A DNA stretch of 62,699 nt from Chytridium lagenaria (Eukaryota; Chytridiomycota; Chytridiomycetes; Chytridiales; Chytridiaceae), in assembly GCA_025449115.1 (NCBI GenBank), contig JAHLKC010000185.1, positions 1 to 62,699 on the forward strand. Reading direction: 5' to 3'. Positions 20,543-32,366 of this stretch are shown here, piece after piece. How positions within the stretch are numbered: position 1 is the first letter of the stretch; each line of letters begins with the position of its first letter. Both the position numbers and the translations under genes were made by a program. Under the pieces are notes generated by a model. It was not told the DNA's origin, ran no database searches, and saw only the letters and a program-made list of their open reading frames with translations.

Positions 20543-22193
20543 TCAAGCAAATAACGCAGCACCCAACACCACCGCCATCGAGGACATAACAGACCACGAC
20601 ATCCAGCTACCAGATCCAACAGCCGAAGACTTTGTCGTCGTCGGCGCAGCAGGCGCAGTGGTCACCGTCACTCCAGTTGGCGCCGGTGCAGTCGTAGCAG
20701 CTCTGGTGGTGGTCGCCAACGGCGACCTGGTCCAAGTTGACGCCCACTGAACAAAGTCCCAACCCCTCGCATCCTCACAAACCTAGGCGTCACCAAATTC
20801 GCGTCCTCATGCCCGGTCAAATTCATGGGTGGAGCGCCAAAGTTTGTAAAATCACGGATGGTCAGTTCTTCGCTCTTGATAAACTCAAACGTGCAGACGG
20901 ACCGGAAGTTGGGGTATTTGGCGAGGAAGGTGGGGTTGAGGAATTGACGCCAGAAGGCTTGTTTCATGTCGGGGCGGGTAGCGTTCATAACGGGGGTGCC
21001 GGTGAAATTGCGGAAGCCGTCCTCATTAAAGGCGGAGTGGTAGGCGGCACCACCTTCGGCAGCATGAAGGGTTTGTTGCCAGCCGTGAGACCGGGGACTC
21101 CGCCGGCGTTACCGCTGAAGGGGTGTAGAAGGGGAAGCGGGACCAGTCTTCTTCAGTGTTGGGGAAAGCTTCCATGATGCCTTCGAATTTGTTGGGGGTG
21201 GGGATCACGTTTTGGATCCAGGGCCATTGGAAACCGTCTACAGAAAAATGAATGAGTAAAATGGGCCAAACTATAAGGGTGGAAAAAAGACTTACAGTGG
21301 TAAACACTAATTCCAACCCAATCCACAACATCATCACCAGGATAGAAAGGTGTGTAAGGGTTGTCCCTGTTATCCAAAATCCCATCTCCGTTCGTGTCCA
21401 AGTCCGGAATCCTGGGGTCACTTGCACTCCTCGGTGATGCCATTCCATTCAACCAGGGGTACCCGTTTCCAGAGTTTGGAGCCCAGACAAGAGCCAATTG
21501 ATCTCTGTTTTCTTCTCCAATGATGCGAAGAATGATCTCAACGGCACGACGCCATGCACGCTTGAAGGCGGCAGGGTTTTGGCCGTAGGGGAACCATGTG
21601 CCGTTCATTTCGGGCCAGAGACGGAGGAAGATTTTGCGGCCGGCTTGGATGATGCGGAGGAGACGTTCACCGAGTTCGTTGAGTTCAGCGTCTATGGGGA
21701 GTGAGAAGTTAGTTTTTTGTGGTGTGTTTGTACACATAATATGTCGTTTTATGCATCACGTATAAGCAACGAATGAAAATAGATACAAACGAACAAAACT
21801 CACCAGTGACGGCCTCATACCCTTTGTGCGGGTAAATGGTCAAATAAGCCATCGCATCCGTTCCGGTGTCCTCCAACTGCTGCAAATACCCATCTGATGT
21901 TAAGAGCGGTTCTTGGGTCCTTTCCAATGGAGATGTCAATGTCTGTTTGGAAAAAGGAGAGACCGGCTCCAGGAATACCAGCGAGACGGGTGTTGACGTC
22001 TCTGGCGAGTTCTCCTTCAAGACGCTGGTACCAGGCACCCCTATTATATGTTAGTGTGAGTATGGTTGGTGGTCATGGAGCGAGGATGAAATGCTTACAA
22101 ATAGATCTTGCCATCGGGAGGGAGGAGACGTTGTGCGGATGTGAGTGAAACTGCTGCAGCGGCAGCGACGGAGAGAACTGAGAGGACCTTCAT
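20543..22193 (-). CDS. GH26-like glycoside hydrolase, secreted and GPI-anchored
   Basis: Probable beta-mannanase-type glycanase at the cell surface or wall. The start ATG 22193 gives a signal peptide (MKVLSVLSVAAAAAVSLTSA). The catalytic core contains FLRLWPEMNGTWFPYG (acid/base Glu in the family HEMNG.W..WG motif), then AFKRAWRRAVEII, LVWAPN, a Ca-binding-like DLDTNGDGILDNRDN, DDVVDWVGISVYH, and KPFMLPEGGAAYH, where the Glu fits the nucleophile. The C-terminus is a Thr/Ala/Pro-rich linker and a hydrophobic tail ending VVLGAALFA at TGA 20543, typical of GPI attachment. Introns about 22110-22040, 21800-21690 and 21305-21240. One-base slips near 21930, 21115, 21065 and 20770. Family assignment is by motif; substrate unproven. 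Confidence 0.75.
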
Positions 22194-23415
22194 AACTAAT
22201 TGACTGACTGACTGGAGGGATGGAGATGGAAGGGAAGGAAGGTCTGCGGCAAGTCTCTCTTTATTTATTACTCTTATTATTTCCTAAACTGGGTTTTCCA
22301 TGAAATACAAAGTTAAGGTTGGTCAAAGAGCATTGGACCAGGGGTTATAATTAATGATTAATTAAATAAAAAAGACTTTAAACCTTAAAATTTTATTACT
22401 TTTGTGTTCAAATGACGACATTTATTTATTTTTATTTTTATTTTGTTTGGTTTGTCAGTGTTTGTCTTTCATATTAATAGTCCATATGGCATATAATTCT
22501 AAAAATAGATATAAGGCACAGAGCCTGGTACTTAAACTCCCTGGGCATAGTAAAAAAGAACGAGGGGGGCGGAATCTTATCTTATTATTTATCATTTATG
22601 GTTATTTCTTTATAATGTATTGTTAAAAAGCTTATTCTTTTCATATACAGAATTCATATACTCCGGGGGCTGTTTTAAAGTTATGCTTTTCTAAAAAGAA
22701 TAGTCGTCATTGCTCACGTTGCATGCTACAATCATCACTGCAGCGCATGTCGCAACGAAAAGCAGCACATTCAACTCCGGAACATATCTAGCCAGCACAG
22801 CCATCACCTCGTTTTGATGATGGAGTTTAAATAAAGAGGCTAAGCTCCAAATGCCCTCCCTTCACCGCCCTCTTCCAAGTAAAATCAACTGACGTCCTTA
22901 CATCCACCCTCCCCATCCCACTCAACTCCCTCACCACATCCCAAACCCATTTGCGGCCCCCATATCTCACCGCATGATCGGATGCCCCGGGACCACCTCC
23001 CTACCCATTAACTGCAGCTAACCACAACGTCTGACATTTGCACAGGGTTTCAAAGCAGATGAGCGAGCAACAACGACACAACGTCAACGTATCTGCATTC
23101 TGCAGTGGAACTGAAAACATAATCATCACAGGATGTCACGACTGAAAGGAAACGGAGGAAGTTGACGACACCTACGAGAGAAGTGAAATACTATCCGTGT
23201 CACGATGATGATCAACGCGGTGGGTGGTGAAGTGTATGCAACTAGTAATGCAGAATAGAAAATGTATTAATGTGTGCTGCATACAACAGAGACTAAGCAT
23301 GCAGTGGACTTGTACAGTTGTTGACACACGTCCATGGCTCCAAAGCTTTCGGGTCAACGCAGGCACTATTGTTTTTAATCGAGTTCTGACGACAGGCGGG
23401 GCTCGAACGTCATTT
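22194..23415. other. Intergenic, no gene supported
   Basis: AT-rich promoter side of the GH26-like gene, then a mixed stretch without protein-like frames. A GGGGCTCGAAC motif at 23398 resembles a tRNA B box without a surrounding fold. Confidence 0.45.
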
Positions 23416-23429
23416 TCATATGAGTAGGT

Positions 23430-24430
23430 TGGTTCTAGCGGTGCAATTAAATGTGACGGTGTACATTAATTTCGTGATCGGTGGAGGGAACTGCAAGTAA
23501 GATATTGTCATCTTCTTCGTCGTCTCTTCATCTTTCAAATGAAGCATGTCGCTTCCGAATTTGTCGTCTTCATGGTGGTCATCCCAGCGCGTAATTTGAT
23601 TGATTCGCAAGTGGTTCAGGCTTGCGAATATAGAATTGGCTCTCGACAAAGTAGATATCCTGGTTGATGACAACGGAGTCAGGATCATTCTCGTCACGAA
23701 GAATTTTGTAGCCCTTTGCTTTCTTCTTTTGGCAGTCATAACAATCGTAGCCAATAAATCTTCCTCGTTCAGCTCTAGCATTTAGCTTCTTGTTTGCGAT
23801 TCTTGGGAAGGACCCGCGCATATGCCAAGAAATTCAGGACTCGTAAATCAGCTACGGTGGGTTTCTTATCAAACATCTGTCTTTTCGTAAGGAGTCTTTT
23901 CTGATGAGTTGTGGACCAGGCGGTTGTAAACGTATCATTCTTTCATAATCCCATCCATCTAAAACCTTGACGGGGCTTTGGTTTCGATCAGGGTTGCCCT
24001 TACTCGATCCATCGTAGTGCGGAACCACCTTTCAATCCCCTCGTTTGTTGATGAGCCTTCAGTATTCGTATAGTCCAGACAATTCCCAGCTCCTCACAAG
24101 TCTCTTCCAGTACTTTTGACTTGTTTTCCCCACCCCAGTCAGCGTGCCATTCCATTCCTTTCTCTCCAGTTTGACGCTCCAGCCAGAGTTGAGCAAATCT
24201 CAAATGTCGCGCACTTCAAATTTCTTGGGAATAGCATATCCGAATTTAAAACCGACTGTGCGACCGAGCACCGAGAGTATCGATTTCCGCCAAGAAATCG
24301 TTGTTCCGCAGAGATGGTTAATAGATCCAAGGATGTCACGCCCAGTTTCTGTGAAGTTATCGCAGGTGCGGATCGAAATGGTCGTTTACAGAAAGCGTCT
24401 TCTGGGATCTCCCCCGTGTACTGCATTCAC
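23430..24430 (-). pseudogene. Ty1/copia integrase fragment, decayed (copia-4)
   Basis: Minus-strand pieces in several frames. At 24000-24203 WHADWGGENKSKVLEETCEE with ELGIVWTI is the second Asp region of a copia integrase core (normally D.GgE....l...c...GI). At 23579-23821 ERGRFIGYDCYDCQKKKAKG is the post-core region (G.FlGY....KgYki). No reverse transcriptase remains and no LTRs were found next to it. Unrelated by sequence to copia-1 and copia-2. Interpreted as an old truncated insertion. Confidence 0.7.
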
Positions 24431-24534
24431 CGTTTTTTTGATATTTTTGTAAGATGCGTGTCTGAACCTCTGGTGCCACAATTGCGCGTACTTAATTCCC
24501 GGCAATCCAGCCCCCAGCATCGCTTAATACAAAG

Positions 24535-24552
24535 GAGAGGGCTTGAACCCTC
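24535..24552. repeat. tRNA B-box-like motif shared with KDZ subterminal modules
   Basis: GGGCTTGAACCCTCC is the same T-arm-like palindromic core as in the KDZ element termini (GGGGCTTGAACCCTCT), here outside that element. Confidence 0.35.
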
Positions 24553-24779
24553 CAATATATGGTGCTATAAGGACCTGTGGGTTAGAAGGTTATGTAATCT
24601 TCTCTTGACCCATCCCTCCCTACCTAGCTTCGACTAGGGGGTAGGGGAGAAGAGTAAAAGAGTTGCTCCAGCAGAGCAAGTTGTCGTGGGTATTCGTTAA
24701 TGTATAATCTTCTTTATTTGTTTCCATTAAGTGTTCCCATTGAAGAGCCTATAAATAGGCCTTATTTGTACGACTGTAA

Positions 24780-24862
24780 GATTTAGGTTATTTACCAAAT
24801 CTTACAGGTTAGTAATGCTATTGGAATAAACGGAGGTTATTTACCAAATCTTACAGGTTTAG
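24780..24862. repeat. Direct repeat of about 23 bp, twice
   Basis: GGTTATTTACCAAATCTTAC followed by AGGTT occurs at about 24787 and again at about 24836. A TATA-like CTATAAATAGG lies just upstream (about 24750), so this may be the 3' part of the upstream LTR of copia-3. Confidence 0.5.
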
Positions 24863-25024
24863 AGTCTGAGCGCTACGCGTACCTGATTGTTAACGACAGG
24901 AAGAAAGCTACGGACGGAGTAGGGCCCCAGGAGACGATGAGGGCGGAAGGCTTGAGTTGAAGCTGATCACGAGAGTTTTCTGCTTTTGAAACTCCGCTCG
25001 AATCGAACTCTGAGCTCCCCCGTC

Positions 25025-25499
25025 ATGTTGCCGTCATCAAGCCCATCCCATCCATCGCATCCCAAGTCAACGTATCGCCTTCTTACCCTGGCAAACAATC
25101 AAGAATATTATCCAGAATGGAAGCTCCTGATCTTGAACAGGATAGATGGGATGTCGCTGCCAACTAAATACTACGCCATGTCGGTTCTCAAGATGTCTGA
25201 CCAGCTCCGTCTTGAAGTGGTTGATCCTCAGGTGCCAACAGAGGTCGTCGCGAATGGTACAGTCATGAATGAGGCGGTGAGGATAGCTGCTATCGACAAG
25301 GCAAGGCAGTGGAACGAGGTCGAGTCGACTATCAATAATGTGTTGACAGAACACATGGATTCAACGATGCGCCTCAAGTTCAATTCGTCCACTTTCGTGC
25401 GTTTGAGTTATCCCCTCATCACGACTCGGGTCATACCGTTGACTCGATCCAAGGCGAATTAAAACGGATTGTTCAAGGAAGTCGTACCCCCCTGGACTT
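25025..25499 (+). pseudogene. Copia-3 gag, 5' part (interrupted by copia-1)
   Basis: From ATG 25025 the frame encodes a Ser/Pro-rich start, then EYYPEWKLLILNRIDGMSL and WNEVESTINNVLTEHMDS, typical of the capsid-like Gag region of Ty1/copia elements (W...l...L......W). After about 25400 a slip shifts the frame, and GSRTPLDF then runs into the left LTR of copia-1. The rest of copia-3 resumes at 32367, but the expected C-terminal capsid part (about 100 residues) is missing. Confidence 0.65.
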
Positions 25500-26345
25500 T
25501 GTTGAATCTCTGTTGTATCGTTATAACAATTCAATAAACTCTTACTTTGCGATTCATGATGTTCATCCGTCGAACATGTTCATCCGACTGAACCAGAGAG
25601 ACGACCTTTACGTCGCACGTTATAGATCTATATTCACGTTTGACTCGTATTTAACATGATCACATATCAGCTTTAACGCTGTAGCAAAACTCAACTTGTT
25701 ATTGCGGTACGCCAAATGACTAAGAGTTGCAGTTTTGCTACGTTGCGGAATGCCGATAGATCAAGTTAACTCGACGACGAGAATGTATACTATAGATCTC
25801 AGCTCCGAGCACGCGTGATTATGTTCCGCACATAAGGTCTTTACACTTTATCATCTTATCGTCATTACACCCCAGGGTCCCGCACCCTTGGGTCAGCGCG
25901 TCAGGGTCCCGCTCCCCAGGGTCCCGCTCCCCAGGGTCCTGCACCCTGGGGTCCTGCACCCTGGGGACGTCGCTCCAAGCACCCTGAATCACCTCCCCAG
26001 GGTCCTGAACCCTGGGGCGTCTCTCCGGTGTCTACCGCACCCTGGGATAGACCCTGCGGCAGACCCCCGGGCTCTTACACATGTTTATCATGTGTAAGGA
26101 CATATGTCAGCATATGTCACAGCCACCGTGAGAAGCAAGAGAAGCTGAGAAGCGCCACCAAAAGGCGTTATATGGAAACATCCCATCAATTCTCAGCATC
26201 TGAGTGAGAAGTGCACTTTAAGTTCCCAGAGGACTTTTATTGAAAATGACTATAAAAGGGATCACTTTCCCCCTCCAAGTGGAAGTATCAGTTCAATCCT
26301 GTACTCTCTGCAATATCTATCGCGCATTCTCTCTAAACGTTAACA
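25500..26345 (+). repeat. Copia-1 5' LTR
   Basis: Begins TGTTGAATC and ends TTAACA. Contains a hairpin (GTAGCAAAACT at 25681 pairing with AGTTTTGCTAC at 25731), a GC-rich array of CCCAGGGTCC-type units that form snap-back pairs (25870-26080), and a promoter TATA (ACTATAAAAGGG, about 26248). Confidence 0.92.
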
Positions 26346-26368
26346 CAAAACTGCTACATACTGTTATT

Positions 26369-29300
26369 ATGGCTGACACTACCTCCTCCACCTCTCTGCG
26401 GCCCTCCAAGTTCATTGGCACCACTGTGGTTGAATTCGACGAGCAAGTTCGGAAGGTCAAGATCTACGCTCAGGCTCGAGGTGTTGAGCATCTCTACGAC
26501 GCTGGCACTGTGGTTCCGGCCATTCCTCTCGCTCCTGTGACCCAAGATCCTGGCCCTCCTCCGGCACTCGTGAATGCTCTCGCTCCTGGTGCTGCTCCCG
26601 ACGAGGTCGCCATCTACACCGCTCAGACGGAACGCTTCAAGGTGGAGCTTAACTCATGGAATGCACGGTACACGGTGTTCAACCATGAACGCAACCGGTA
26701 CCAGGCTGATCTCCTCCGTCGAGAGAAGCACATCAAGCAGAACGAGATTGCTAAATCCATCCTTGATGAGTGTTTTCCCGATTCCGATCGAAAAAGAGTT
26801 GAACACTTGACTAACGCTTCCGAGCAGGTCGCTGCGCTCCGTGCGCTTTACACTGTTGGTAATCTTGACGGTCAGGCCGGCCAGCAGTGGAACATCAAGT
26901 GGGGTCACCTCAGGGTTGGTCCCACTGCTACTATGACCGATATTATCCGCTATATTGATCAGATCCTTGACCTTGTTGATGCTCATCAGAGGATCTATCC
27001 TAACGATTCCGATCGCAGGCAGATTCTTGATCTCTTGGTCGCCAAGTTTACTCATAACTGTCCGGCAGTCCCTGAGTTTACTGGTATTTCCGTTGCCGTC
27101 AACGATGGAGGTTCGTCGTCGTTCCTTCCCACTGTCGCTCCTGGCGACAATCCTCCCGAGGACTTCTATGCTCAAGGTGTGAATCGGTTCCGTACCAAGA
27201 TTCAGACCGCGCTCAAGCAACTCCGCGCCAACGCATCGCTCTCTGAGAACCATGTGTTGCATGCTAGAGCAGCAAAGGCGAAATCTTCTAAGGCTGACGC
27301 CAACAAGAAGAAATCGTCGACTCCAAAGGTCTCAAAGCACTGCAAGATCCACGGCGACTGTATGCACGACGACTCTGATGCCGCGCCCAGAAGCAGTCCA
27401 AGACAGCTGAGGGTGGCGTCAAGAAGAGGAAGACTCATAAGACGCCAACGGCAAGCACCAAGTGCACGGTGTGCCAGAAAGGTCATAAGGCATCTGACTG
27501 CCCGACTTTGAAGGCCATACTTGATGAGCAGGCTAAGGCTTACCGAGCCTCCGGCAAAGCATCTGCGGCCTCCGAAGCCATGGATGTCGATAGTGAAGCT
27601 GACACTAAGGAGGTTCCGACTTCTTCAAAACAGAAAGCCTCCGGGAAAGCTAATCGCGTGGAGATCCCGCTGACTCAGAATGAGATTTCCTCTATCGTGA
27701 GAAAGCATCTTCGTGCAAATGCTGCTATAGTTCCTCGTCAGACTGTTCCGACAGTTACTTGTGAACTTAACGAGACGATTGTTGAACGCTTCCGAGCTCA
27801 TTCAGCAGTTCACATCAAACTCGGTGGTCTTGTTGATTCTGGAGCTTCTGCCTGGATGTCTCCTATTGCCGATCTGTTCGACAATCTTATCCTCCTAGCT
27901 CCAGGTGAGGAAGGCACTGTCCACCTCGCTGATGACCGTTCTGTACCGGTCAAAGGATATGGAGATGTTATGTACAAGTTCGGCGATCATTTCCGTTTGA
28001 TCAAACATGTTCTGTACGTCCCTGATCTTACTGAGCCTCTGTGTTCGGTATTGGGCATGATTGAGGGCACACAAGACTTAGTCGTCTTTTCGGCTGATGA
28101 GGTATATCTCTATATCCATCAAGAAGGTCGAACAATCACTATTGGCCGTCGTGTCGGTGACCTTTATCACCTCCTTACTACAGTAGACACAGCACCAAAG
28201 CTAATGGAGATTACGGATGGTGATAATGAGGCTAATCACGTTACATCCGCATTATTGGTTCCGACTGATGAAGCAACCCTCCTCGGCGACGAGTGGGATA
28301 CCTGGTTACGCACCGCTCTTGGAGATGAACCTCTGGTTGAAGGATCCGCTCCTGCAGACAACCACGACATGGTTTTGGACTCAACTTTCCGAAGTAAGTT
28401 CATCAAACTCGATTAGTAACGCCCAATCTAATCGTCTTTCTACAGCTGCATTTCTAGGCAAAAATGCAGACATGACCATAAAGGAAATCGTTATGCTGCA
28501 TAAGCGATTTGGTCATGTTCATCCACGGATTCTTATCCAAACGATGACTCATGTAGATTGCATCACAGTAAATAAAAAGTTATTATCAGACCCGTCTGTT
28601 ATTTCTTTATTGAATGAGTCTATCCTTGAGAACTGTCTTATCTGTGCCCAAAATAAGATAGTCCAACGGCCCATAGGTTCTTCATCCCAATCGGTCCGCC
28701 GAAAACTCTATAGAATCCATACCGATACTGTACCTTTACCTTGCCAAAATGAAAAAGGGTTGAAGTACTGGTTACCATTCGTCGACGAAGGTACCCGATG
28801 GATTACCATACGCTTTGTTCGCGACAAAGGACAATCTGCTAGCATGACCATTTCGACCATAATGCAGTTGGAAAATGAAACCGGACTCCGCGTCGCGGAA
28901 TTCAGATCTGACACAGGCGAAATTGCTACGTCTACAGACTTCCAGAAGTTCTGCACGGAAAAACTTCCGCCGATCACAATCTCACCATCACCACCTTACA
29001 CTAAGGAGCTCAATGGTTTGGTTGAACGGACTATCAGAAGCCTCAAAGTGATGGCATCCTGTATGCTTACTCAGTCCAAGCTTCCTGATATTTTCTACTC
29101 TCATGCACTCCTGTATAGCGCCCTTGTTAAGAACACGCTTTGGCACCCTTTTCTGAAAGGAACACCATATCAGTCGTTTACTGACAAGAAACCCGATTTG
29201 ACACGTATCAGATCGTTTGGTTGCCTGATCAGCATACACTTGCATCCAGATCAGCGGCGTGCGCTACATACCCGCGACAAATCCGAACTCGGGTTATTTT

Positions 29301-31499
29301 TGGGATATGAAGGACAGTCGCTTAAAGTAGTGAAAGCTTACAATTACCGAACGGGTACGATACGTCCCTACTATCATGTATACTTTCACGATGGTGTATT
29401 CCCCGGAAACAGCCCATCGAAATCAGTCCTTGATGATCTACTATCAACTTATCCTGTTTCGACATTTTCCTTTGACGAAATACCAATTGAAACAGAAGAG
29501 GAAGTCATTCCTGAGGATATTACTTCGGAAGTACTTATCCCAAATGATGATAGTGACTCCGAAGAAGAGGACCCGATTCCTTTCGTCACTTTCCCTATAA
29601 ACTTTGACGATGAAATCACGCTTGTAGTACCTCCCGTTGTACTTGTTGCACCTCCTGAGGATGCACCACTATCAAGACGAACCAGATCACGTGCACCTGC
29701 TCCCGAATGGTCTCGTACTCCTGGCGTTACCTTCCGAGGTGATCCAGGCGACCGAGCTGCACGCAGTAAAGTCATCAAACCAAAGATTGTTTTCCCTGAA
29801 CCAGCTCCGAGTTCAACTCCTCCTCAGAAAATCCCTATGTCACAAGTTCTTCCTTTACCTTCATCCGTTGAAGAAGCTATGTCACGGCCAGATGAAGCAC
29901 CATTTTGGTACGCGGCAATGTTGAAGGAATACAACGAACTTAAGCGACGTGGGACGTGGGATGAAGTACCTTTTCCGAAAGGTGCTCATCTAATTGATGG
30001 AAGATGGGTTTTCGATCATAAGTTCGATCAAGACGGTAACCTTATCCGTTATAAGGCCCGTTGGGTTGCTCGAGGTTTCAGTCAAATTCCAGGCAAAGAA
30101 TATACCGAAGTGTTTTCGCCTGTCGCAAACGCTAATACTATTCGGTTTTTCACTTGCTGGAGTGCGATTCTATGCCTTCTTATCTATCAGATAGATATTA
30201 CTGGCGCATACCTCTTTGGAACTCTCCACGATCTGAATTATTTGGTGATGCCACATGGTTTTGAAAAGTTCGCAGCTGACGGTGCTATGATTGTCTGTCG
30301 ATTGAATCAGGCCATCTATGGTTTACATCAATCCGGACGAGAATGGTACATAACACTGTGTCTTTGGCTTGTAAAAGATGAAGGTTTTACGCGCAATAGA
30401 GCTGATGTCTGTCATTTCGTCAAATATGACAAAGAGTCTAATACTCTTATCCACGTAATCATTTATGTGGATGATATCATTATCATTACTGTTAATGTAA
30501 GCTTTATTCACGCCTTCATTGATCGAGTGGACAAGCGATTCAAAGTTGGAACCAAAGGGCCTATTGACTGGATGACCAAAATCCAAGTTATTCACACCGT
30601 TGAAGGAACGTTTATTTGCCAACGATTCTATATCAAGCATTTATTAGAGTCCTGTGGATTATGGGATACGGGTATCACCTCGAAACCCACTCCTATGACC
30701 ATCAACTGGTGTCACGATGATTCAGCAGCTGAGTTATCGCAAAACGAACGCGATCAATTCCGTTCAATCCTGCAAAAGATTTCCTATCTCGCGCAGAAGA
30801 CCAGACCTGATCTGGCATTTACCGTCAGTAAACTAGGGCAATATCAAGCTAACCCAAATGCTGGGGACTTTGTTGCACTAGTTCGAGTTTTACGTTATTT
30901 ACTTGACACGCATGACTGGTATACTATACTCAAAATCGGCGTTGTCTTCTATGACACAACTCACTGAAGGTAGAACCGCCATCTTGGACATAGAAGAAGC
31001 ACCTCTTTGTTATGCAGACGCCAGTCACGCATGTGAAGATGACTTTAAGTCACGTACCGGTTACGTGGTGTTATTCGGTGGCGGCGCCATTTCATGGCAG
31101 TCCAAGAAGCAAACGGTTGTTGCGCAATCATCTTCTGAAGCGGAGCTCATTGCACTCAGTGAAGCTACCCGCGAGATGATATGGTATCAAAGTCTCATGG
31201 ATGAAGCCTTAATCCAACATCCTGGTGTATCCCGTATATATCAAGATAACGACTCAACCATTGCTATCGCGAAAAATCCGATGCATCATCAACGTGTCAA
31301 ACACATGAACGTGAAACACAGATTTGTCAACGACAAGATTGATGAACGCCGCATCGAACTCGCCTATTGCTGGTCAGAAGACATGGTCGCTGACGTCTTA
31401 ACGAAGTCTTTACCTACTGAAGCACATCAACGGCATGTCCGCAGCCTTGGTATGCGACGATTCAGAGACTTGACCACACTGCCATCAGAAAAGCAATAG
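26369..31499 (+). CDS. Copia-1 Gag-Pol polyprotein with one internal intron
   Basis: The start ATG 26369 gives MADTTSSTSLRPSKF. Gag runs to about 27400. A zinc knuckle CTVCQKGHKASDC lies at about 27460. The protease has VDSGASAWM. An intron of 52 nt (28394-28445, GTAAGT...CTAATC...TACAG) separates protease and integrase; splicing joins the two frames exactly (phase 1) and removes a TAG. The integrase has an HHCC group (HKRFGHVH..CLICAQ) and a core with HTDT, RSDTGE and the Glu in ELNGLVER. The reverse transcriptase has RWVARGFSQ, QIDITGAYL and YVDDII; the RNase H has YADASHACEDDF and QSSSEAELIAL. One-base slips near 27390 and 30930 break the frame, in line with the general pattern here. Confidence 0.88.
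28394..28445 (+). other. Putative spliceosomal intron in copia-1 pol
   Basis: GTAAGT donor, CTAATC branch site about 17 nt before the TACAG acceptor. It contains a TAG stop in frame with Gag-PR; removal fuses the frames as ...TFR-T-AFLGK without any base lost. Confidence 0.65.
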
Positions 31500-31519
31500 T
31501 TCCTTGAATTGCGGGGGTG

Positions 31520-32366
31520 TGTTGAATCTCTGTTGTATCGTTATAACAATTCAATAAACTCTTACTTTGCGATTCATGATGTTCATCCGTCGAACATGTT
31601 CATCCGACTGAACCAGAGAGACGACCTTTACGTCGCACGTTATAGATCTATATTCACGTTTGACTCGTATTTAACATGATCACATATCAGCTTTAACGCT
31701 GTAGCAAAACTCAACTTGTTATTGCGGTACGCCAAATGACTAAGAGTTGCAGTTTTGCTACGTTGCGGAATGCCGATAGATCAAGTTAACTCGACGACGA
31801 GAATGTATACTATAGATCTCAGCTCCGAGCACGCGTGATTATGTTCCGCACATAAGGTCTTTACACTTTATCATCTTATCGTCATTACACCCCAGGGTCC
31901 CGCACCCTTGGGTCAGCGCGTCAGGGTCCCGCTCCCCAGGGTCCCGCTCCCCAGGGTCCTGCACCCTGGGGTCCTGCACCCTGGGGACGTCGCTCCAAGC
32001 ACCCTGAATCACCTCCCCAGGGTCCTGAACCCTGGGGCGTCTCTCCGGTGTCTACCGCACCCTGGGATAGACCCTGCGGCAGACCCCCGGGCTCTTACAC
32101 ATGTTTATCATGTGTAAGGACATATGTCAGCATATGTCACAGCCACCGTGAGAAGCAAGAGAAGCTGAGAAGCGCCACCAAAAGGCGTTATATGGAAACA
32201 TCCCATCAATTCTCAGCATCTGAGTGAGAAGTGCACTTTAAGTTCCCAGAGGACTTTTATTGAAAATGACTATAAAAGGGATCACTTTCCCCCTCCAAGT
32301 GGAAGTATCAGTTCAATCCTGTACTCTCTGCAATATCTATCGCGCATTCTCTCTAAACGTTTAACA
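31520..32366 (+). repeat. Copia-1 3' LTR
   Basis: Same sequence as the 5' LTR; one extra T near the end. Confidence 0.92.

Larger units (their letters stand above)
25500..32366 (+). mobile_element. Copia-1: Ty1/copia retrotransposon with two near-identical LTRs
   Basis: LTRs 25500-26345 and 31520-32366 (TGTTGAATC...TTAACA) differ by eye only by one T near the 3' end, so the insertion is very recent. The polypurine tract GCGGGGGTG directly precedes the right LTR. The internal coding order Gag-PR-IN-RT-RH is that of Ty1/copia. It lies inside the copia-3 element. The expected 5-bp target duplication is absent: GACTT on the left, CCATG on the right. Confidence 0.92.

Noticed and set aside
25888..26097. 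69-residue frame in the copia-1 LTRs
   Set aside because: Encoded by the GC-rich tandem array; identical in both LTRs because they are LTRs, not because of coding.
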